Shown: positions 6,619-9,865 of the stretch, one piece after another
Layout: every line of letters starts with the position of its first letter
Position numbering within the stretch: the first letter of the stretch is position 1
Assembly: GCA_002704345.1 (NCBI GenBank)
Contig: PAGD01000027.1
Coordinates: 3,004-12,868 of the forward strand
DNA from: Rhodobiaceae bacterium
Lineage (GTDB): Bacteria > Pseudomonadota > Alphaproteobacteria > MED-G09
DNA length: 9,865 nucleotides
Direction: 5' to 3'
Position numbers and translations under genes: made by a program
The notes under the pieces: generated by a model
Databases searched by the model: none
The model's input: the letters and a program-made list of their open reading frames with translations, nothing else
Told to the model about the DNA's origin: nothing

Positions 6619-7557
6619 TTAGAAGTGATCAAGTGTTTTTATATAATTTGCTATTACAGAAGTAGCATTAGTTTTCTTAATATCATATATTTCAATAGTT
6701 TCATTAAATTCTTTTATGTATTTTTCTCTTTTAAGATTTGTTAAAAAGCTATTAATTCTTTTTGATTTGCACTTTAAATCAAAAATAAAGGTTGGCAAAC
6801 CGGCTGTTAATGTTTCACTAAGCATATTAACAGAATCAGGAGTTACTAAGGCAACATCAGATAGTGCTAATAATGCATAATAAGGATTTTCACCCACATT
6901 ATCATAAAAATAATGAGGCTTATCTTTTATTAGATTTTTTATATCCAAGGCTAATCTTTTTGGAGTTCTTTTTGATGTAGATATTAGAGGTGTCCAGCCC
7001 AAGTCAATTACTTGATCTATTTTTTTTAGAATATTTAAACAATCTTTTTCAGAAAAATTAAATGCCTTACTTTTTCCTCCAATTAATATTGCGATATACG
7101 GTTTTGGGAGCTTCAAAAATTTATCTTTCCATTTAATTCTTTCGAGATCCAAGAGTTCTTTAGACACTCTACCAGGAGATAGTAATGTAGAAATTACATT
7201 TTTTCCTTTGATATTGTCATGATTGGGCGCCCAAACAAGACCGAAGTTATCAGAACTGATTTTTGGATTTTGTAAATAAACGGTAAGACACCTATTTTTA
7301 GAAAGTCGTTTAATATTTTTTATATATGGAATAACCTTTCTTCCTGCTCCAATAATAATTTTTGGATATGGAGTATTAATTCTTTCATTTTTTTTTGGTT
7401 TTCCAAAAGGAGCTATGATAGATAAAAGTTTGGAGGGATTAACCCTTTTGATTTCATATTTTAAATTTAGCTCTTCAGCAACTCCAATACATTGATTTTC
7501 GCATCCAATCAAACCTGAGGAGATAATCCAGCAATCTAGTTTTTTTTTATCCACCAT
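6619..7557 (-). CDS. ELM1 family protein (DUF1022), function unproven
   Basis: A 312-residue protein, predicted soluble, with no signal peptide or membrane span. Motifs match the ELM1/DUF1022 family: GCENQ at 18-22, IIIGAGRK at 67-74, PNHD at 111-114 followed by KNVIST, LIGGKSK at 158-164, TSKRTP at 194-199, and ENPYYALLALSDVALVTPDSV from 223 leading to MLSE and TAGLP near 251-255. The family is named after plant ELM1, which recruits a dynamin to mitochondria. In bacteria its role is not established to my knowledge; the GT-B-like layout of its C-terminal half (LSD, TPDS-x-x-M-x-SE, GLP) suggests a glycosyltransferase-type fold, which is my inference. The start has AAGGAT about 8 bases upstream. 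A run of nine A residues in codons 4-6 gives the KKK near the N-terminus. It lies upstream of trxB and diverges from the Lrp gene. Confidence 0.85.
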   Translation of the reverse strand: MVDKKKLDCWIISSGLIGCENQCIGVAEELNLKYEIKRVNPSKLLSIIAPFGKPKKNERINTPYPKIIIGAGRKVIPYIKNIKRLSKNRCLTVYLQNPKISSDNFGLVWAPNHDNIKGKNVISTLLSPGRVSKELLDLERIKWKDKFLKLPKPYIAILIGGKSKAFNFSEKDCLNILKKIDQVIDLGWTPLISTSKRTPKRLALDIKNLIKDKPHYFYDNVGENPYYALLALSDVALVTPDSVNMLSETLTAGLPTFIFDLKCKSKRINSFLTNLKREKYIKEFNETIEIYDIKKTNATSVIANYIKTLDHF

Positions 7558-7565
7558 TTAAATTT

Positions 7566-7571
7566 ATCCTT
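7566..7571 (-). promoter_or_regulatory. Ribosome binding site of the ELM1-family gene
   Basis: On the minus strand AAGGAT lies 8 bases before the ATG that begins at 7557, supporting that start. Confidence 0.5.
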
Positions 7572-7574
7572 GTA

Positions 7575-7592
7575 ATAATCTTGCGTGATTAT
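7575..7592. promoter_or_regulatory. Inverted repeat in the ELM1/Lrp divergent gap, candidate operator
   Basis: ATAATC, six bases, then GATTAT: two perfect 6-bp inverted arms in the 59-bp space between the ELM1-family start and the preferred Lrp start. Lrp/AsnC regulators often bind imperfect AT-rich palindromes of about 15 bp in their own divergent promoter regions, so its position suits autoregulation. The arms are AT-rich and short enough to occur by chance. If translation of the regulator began at the TTG at 7581, half the repeat would be coding, which is another reason to prefer the later ATG. Confidence 0.3.
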
Positions 7593-7616
7593 ATGACAAT
7601 GTATAACATAATTTAT

Positions 7617-8096
7617 ATGAAACGAGATAATTTAGATAATATTGATATAAAAATTCTTTCACTCCTGCAGGAAAATGGAAGAATAACAAATGTAGATCTT
7701 GCTGAGGAGGTTGATTTATCAGCACCACCATGTCTGAGACGAGTAAGGTCTCTCGAAAAAAATGGTTTTATCAGGGGTTATCATGCAGATCTTCAAGCTG
7801 AAAAATTGGGTTTTGAGGTAACAGTTTTTGCTATGGTTGGACTTCATAATCAAGCAGAGGCAGATTTAAAGCTATTTGAAGAGAGGATTCTTTCTTTACC
7901 CTATGTAAGAGAATGCCATATGTTAAATGGTGAGATTGATTTTATTTTAAAATGTGTTGCCCCAGATCTATCAACATTTCAGAGTTTTTTAACTAAGGAA
8001 TTAACTTCAGCACCCAATGTTGCAAGTGTAAAAACATCTCTAACAATAAGACAATCAAAGCATTCGCCAGGTATTCCTATTAATCTAAAAGATTAA
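7617..8096 (+). CDS. Lrp/AsnC family transcriptional regulator
   Basis: A DNA-binding feast/famine regulator of 159 residues from the ATG at 7617, the normal size for the family. Residues 6-55 form the helix-turn-helix: LDNIDIKILSLLQENGRI, then VDLAEEVDLSAPPCLRRV and the wing SLEKNGFIRGYHA. The C-terminal RAM (ligand-binding and oligomerisation) domain spans about 65-145, with NGEIDFILK at 104-112. Upstream in-frame TTG and ATG codons would add up to 12 residues, but family members typically begin just before the LDxxDxKIL helix, so I chose 7617. No Shine-Dalgarno sequence is visible. The ligand is probably an amino acid and cannot be read from sequence. It diverges from the ELM1-family gene and overlaps the FAD dehydrogenase tail to tail by 4 bp. 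Likely targets are itself and neighbours, by inference only. Confidence 0.93.
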   Translation: MKRDNLDNIDIKILSLLQENGRITNVDLAEEVDLSAPPCLRRVRSLEKNGFIRGYHADLQAEKLGFEVTVFAMVGLHNQAEADLKLFEERILSLPYVRECHMLNGEIDFILKCVAPDLSTFQSFLTKELTSAPNVASVKTSLTIRQSKHSPGIPINLKD

Positions 8097-9499
8097 TAAT
8101 CGATAATTTTTCCTGGATTCAGTATATTTTTACTATCGATAGATTTTTTAATACCTTTCATAATATTTAGTTCATCTTTTTTATATTTTTTTAATTCTGC
8201 TTTTCTCGTTACCCCAATTCCATGTTCTGCACTAAAAGATCCATCTAAACTCATTGTTAAATCAACTAACTTTTTTCTAATTTTTTTTTCAAATTTGAAA
8301 AAATCATCTTTTTTAATTTTTATAGGCTGTGAAATATTAAAATGAATATTTCCATCTCCTATGTGTCCAAAAATAACACATCGTGATCCGGGTATAATTT
8401 CTTTTGTAATGCTAATTCCTTTTTTAATAAATTCATCGATAAATTTTATAGGAACAGAAATATCATTCTTTATACTTCCACCTTCGGCTTTTTGTGACTC
8501 AGAAATACTTTCTCTTAATTTCCACATTTCTTTTGACTGACTCAAGGAGCTAGAAATTACTCCATCTTCAATTATATCTAATTCCATTAATTTATTTAAT
8601 ATGCTTTGTATTTTTTCTATTTCATTATCATTTGTTTCAAGTGATGAAAATTCTATAAGAACTATCCATTTAAAATCAGAAAAGGGAGAGATTGTATTTG
8701 GGATATTCTTAGTAACAAATTGAACTGAAAGCTTATTCATTAATTCAAAAGCTGTTAATGGAGTTGAAATATTTTCTTGAATATATCTTAAAGTTTTAAT
8801 GGATTTTTTGGGTGAGTTAATTTTTAAAATTGCTGTATATTTTTCTTTTGGAAGAGGAAATGTTTTTAGTGTTGCCGCAGTAATCACACCAAGAGTTCCC
8901 TCCGATCCCACGAAAATATCTTTTAGAGAATATCCTGTATTGTCTTTAACGAGTGTTTTGAGATTATGAATTATTTCTCCACTTGGAGTAACTACCTCAA
9001 GACCAAGAACTAGATCCCTTGTATTGCCGTAATATAATACTCCAACACCACCAGCATTTGTTGCTATGTTTCCACCAATTGTGCATGTACCCTCTGAAGC
9101 TAGTGATAAAGGAAAAAAAGTATTATTTTGTATACAAAAATTTTGTAATTCCATTAATGTTAATCCAGATTCAACTGTAATAGATCTATCTAAACTATTG
9201 ATACAAATGACTTTATTTAACCTTACTAGATTTAAAATTATATGATCTGGGTCAAATGATATTTGTCCACCTACGAGGCCAGTATTACCACCTTGTGTGA
9301 TTACAGGTGTATTTGTATCATATGCAACCTTAAGTATTTTTGAGACTTCCTTTGTGGTCTTTGGTTTTAAAATTACCCCAGCCTTTCCCTTGTAAACACC
9401 TCTCCACTCAGTAAGGTATTTAGCCATATCAGCTTTATTAGTTACGGCATTACTTGCGCCAACTATTCTTATTAATTTAGATAAAATTTCTTTATTCAT
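8093..9499 (-). CDS. FAD-binding 2-hydroxyacid dehydrogenase (D-2-hydroxyglutarate / D-lactate / glycolate type)
   Basis: A 468-residue flavoenzyme of the VAO/PCMH family (FAD-binding oxidase type 4), oxidising a D-2-hydroxyacid to the 2-oxoacid. FAD-domain motifs are GGNTGLVGG at 70-78, the Gly-rich GGNIATNAGG at 142-151 and GSEGTLGVIT from 198. The C-terminal substrate domain has WKLRESIS from 326, KNDISVP at 344-350, the metal-site motif GHIGDGNIHFN at 378-388 and SAEHGIGVTRK from 423, ending in LNPGKI. The protein is complete. Overall layout is closest to D-2-hydroxyglutarate dehydrogenase and related D-lactate dehydrogenases. The substrate cannot be fixed from motifs, and no serA or glcE/glcF is next to it. 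The ATG at 9499 lacks a good Shine-Dalgarno sequence. Its 3' end overlaps the convergent Lrp gene by 4 bp. Confidence 0.88.
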   Translation of the reverse strand: MNKEILSKLIRIVGASNAVTNKADMAKYLTEWRGVYKGKAGVILKPKTTKEVSKILKVAYDTNTPVITQGGNTGLVGGQISFDPDHIILNLVRLNKVICINSLDRSITVESGLTLMELQNFCIQNNTFFPLSLASEGTCTIGGNIATNAGGVGVLYYGNTRDLVLGLEVVTPSGEIIHNLKTLVKDNTGYSLKDIFVGSEGTLGVITAATLKTFPLPKEKYTAILKINSPKKSIKTLRYIQENISTPLTAFELMNKLSVQFVTKNIPNTISPFSDFKWIVLIEFSSLETNDNEIEKIQSILNKLMELDIIEDGVISSSLSQSKEMWKLRESISESQKAEGGSIKNDISVPIKFIDEFIKKGISITKEIIPGSRCVIFGHIGDGNIHFNISQPIKIKKDDFFKFEKKIRKKLVDLTMSLDGSFSAEHGIGVTRKAELKKYKKDELNIMKGIKKSIDSKNILNPGKIIDY

Positions 9500-9517
9500 G
9501 AAACTACATTACCAATT

Positions 9518-9542
9518 GCTTTCTTTTTATAAAAGAAAAAGC
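9518..9542. promoter_or_regulatory. Imperfect AT-rich inverted repeat in a divergent promoter gap
   Basis: Between the dehydrogenase start (9499, leftward) and the last gene (9568, rightward) lies CTTTT-TAT-AAAAG at 9523-9535. It is flanked by GCTTT on the left and AAAAAGC on the right, which extend the pairing with a 2-base bulge. The TATAAA readable on both strands in its centre could serve as a -10 element for either gene; for the dehydrogenase it sits about 27 bases from the ATG. No convincing -35 partner is seen. Because the genes diverge it is not a terminator. Chance is a real alternative in DNA this AT-rich. Confidence 0.25.
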
Positions 9543-9567
9543 ATTAAGAAATATAAATTAATGTATT

Positions 9568-9865
9568 ATGTTTAAAATGTTTAACCGAATTCAAAATATA
9601 TTTCTTGTTGCAAGTGATATAGAAAAATCTAGTAAAGATTTTTCTTTATTTTTTTCCAGCAAACCATCTTTCCAAGGTTTTTCAAATGATCTGGGAATAA
9701 AAATTCATACTTTTAATATTAACAATCTTAGTATCAGTATAATAAATACATATAAAGAAGGTTTGTGGTCTAAGAAAATTTTAGATTTTAAAAAAGATAA
9801 GCGGGAGGGTTTTTTTGGATTAAATCTTATGTCTGATGATCCTAAAGTTGCGCATAATGAATTAA
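9568..9865 (+). CDS. Partial CDS, possible VOC/glyoxalase-like protein (3' end outside the window)
   Basis: An open frame of 99 codons without a stop runs from ATG 9568 to the right edge, on the strand diverging from the dehydrogenase. A second in-frame ATG at 9577 is an equally good start; neither has a Shine-Dalgarno sequence. The N-terminus (NRIQNIFLVASDIEKSSKDF) resembles the opening strand and helix of vicinal-oxygen-chelate proteins, which usually begin with a short strand followed by 'D-[IL]-E-x-S/A-x-x-F'. The later segment GLNLMSDDPKVAHNEL resembles the second strand-helix unit of such folds. No metal-binding residues can be confirmed in the visible part. That it is a real gene is likely, from the uninterrupted frame and protein-like composition; the VOC assignment is tentative. 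Confidence 0.5.
   Translation, partial: MFKMFNRIQNIFLVASDIEKSSKDFSLFFSSKPSFQGFSNDLGIKIHTFNINNLSISIINTYKEGLWSKKILDFKKDKREGFFGLNLMSDDPKVAHNEL

Noticed and set aside
7540..7548. Run of nine T (nine A on the coding strand) at codons 4-6 of the ELM1-family gene, considered as a phase-variation tract
   Set aside because: Similar runs occur elsewhere in the window (for example 8281-8289) and follow from Lys codons in AT-rich DNA. One sequence cannot show length variation, and the frame is intact.
7581..7616. TTG 7581 or ATG 7593/7599 as the start of the Lrp gene
   Set aside because: These add residues not expected in the family and lack a ribosome binding site; the TTG would also make half of the intergenic inverted repeat coding.
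8284..8303. Perfect 20-bp AT-rich palindrome (T-run, C, AAATTT, G, A-run)
   Set aside because: It lies inside the dehydrogenase gene, where it is explained by Phe, Lys and Glu codons in AT-rich DNA (FFKFEKK on the minus strand). No gene boundary or repeat copy is nearby.
1..9865. Search for mobile elements, defence genes, CRISPR repeats, tRNA or rRNA genes
   Set aside because: Nothing of the kind was seen: every large frame is assigned to a housekeeping-type family, the gaps are under about 70 bp, and no spaced direct repeats or tRNA-like cloverleaf were recognised by eye.

Overview
The window is about 9.9 kb of AT-rich DNA (roughly 30% GC by eye) packed almost end to end with nine complete genes, a partial gene at the right edge, and possibly the last few codons of another at the left edge. 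The standard genetic code fits: TGA ends lspA and ATG/GTG starts are used. Several features point to an alphaproteobacterium with a streamlined, probably free-living marine genome of the SAR11/AEGEAN-169/SAR116 kind. These are the DUF3035 (BamF-like) lipoprotein, the TIGR01459-type HAD protein, an ELM1-family protein, an Lrp regulator of the 'PPCLRRV' type, and an IleS tail that has lost its zinc cysteines. The AT bias, gaps of at most about 70 bp and overlapping gene ends all fit this. I cannot place it more precisely from sequence reading alone.

Region 1 (1-5610, + strand) is one apparent operon: HAD-IIA family protein, ribF (FMN/FAD synthesis), ileS (isoleucyl-tRNA synthetase), lspA (lipoprotein signal peptidase) and a DUF3035/BamF-like lipoprotein. 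The HAD start is joined to an upstream reading frame by a TAATG junction, and lspA overlaps ileS by 8 bp. The lipoprotein gene lies 7 bp after lspA, the gene for the enzyme that would process it. The ribF-ileS-lspA order is an old proteobacterial arrangement; the HAD and DUF3035 flanks give it its alphaproteobacterial character.

Region 2 (5612-7557, - strand) holds trxB (thioredoxin reductase) and, upstream of it on the same strand, an ELM1-family gene. They run tail to tail into the first operon with a single base between stop codons. FAD made by RibF is the cofactor of TrxB and of the dehydrogenase in region 3, but that is a general metabolic link and not evidence of a dedicated system.

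Region 3 (7558-9865) has an Lrp/AsnC regulator transcribed divergently from the ELM1 gene. It overlaps by 4 bp, tail to tail, with an FAD-linked dehydrogenase of the D-2-hydroxyglutarate/D-lactate/glycolate type on the - strand. A second divergent gap of about 70 bp leads to the start of a gene that may encode a VOC/glyoxalase-like protein, cut by the window edge.

No RNA genes, CRISPR arrays, mobile elements, integration sites or convincing rho-independent terminators were seen, and no stretch of 300 bases lacks a gene. This looks like an ordinary core-genome region. I found no convincing undescribed system. The points most worth a second look are the ELM1 gene and its divergent regulator with an inverted repeat between them, the variant HIGH motif and degenerate zinc tail of IleS, the substrate of the FAD dehydrogenase, and the unfinished gene at the right edge.
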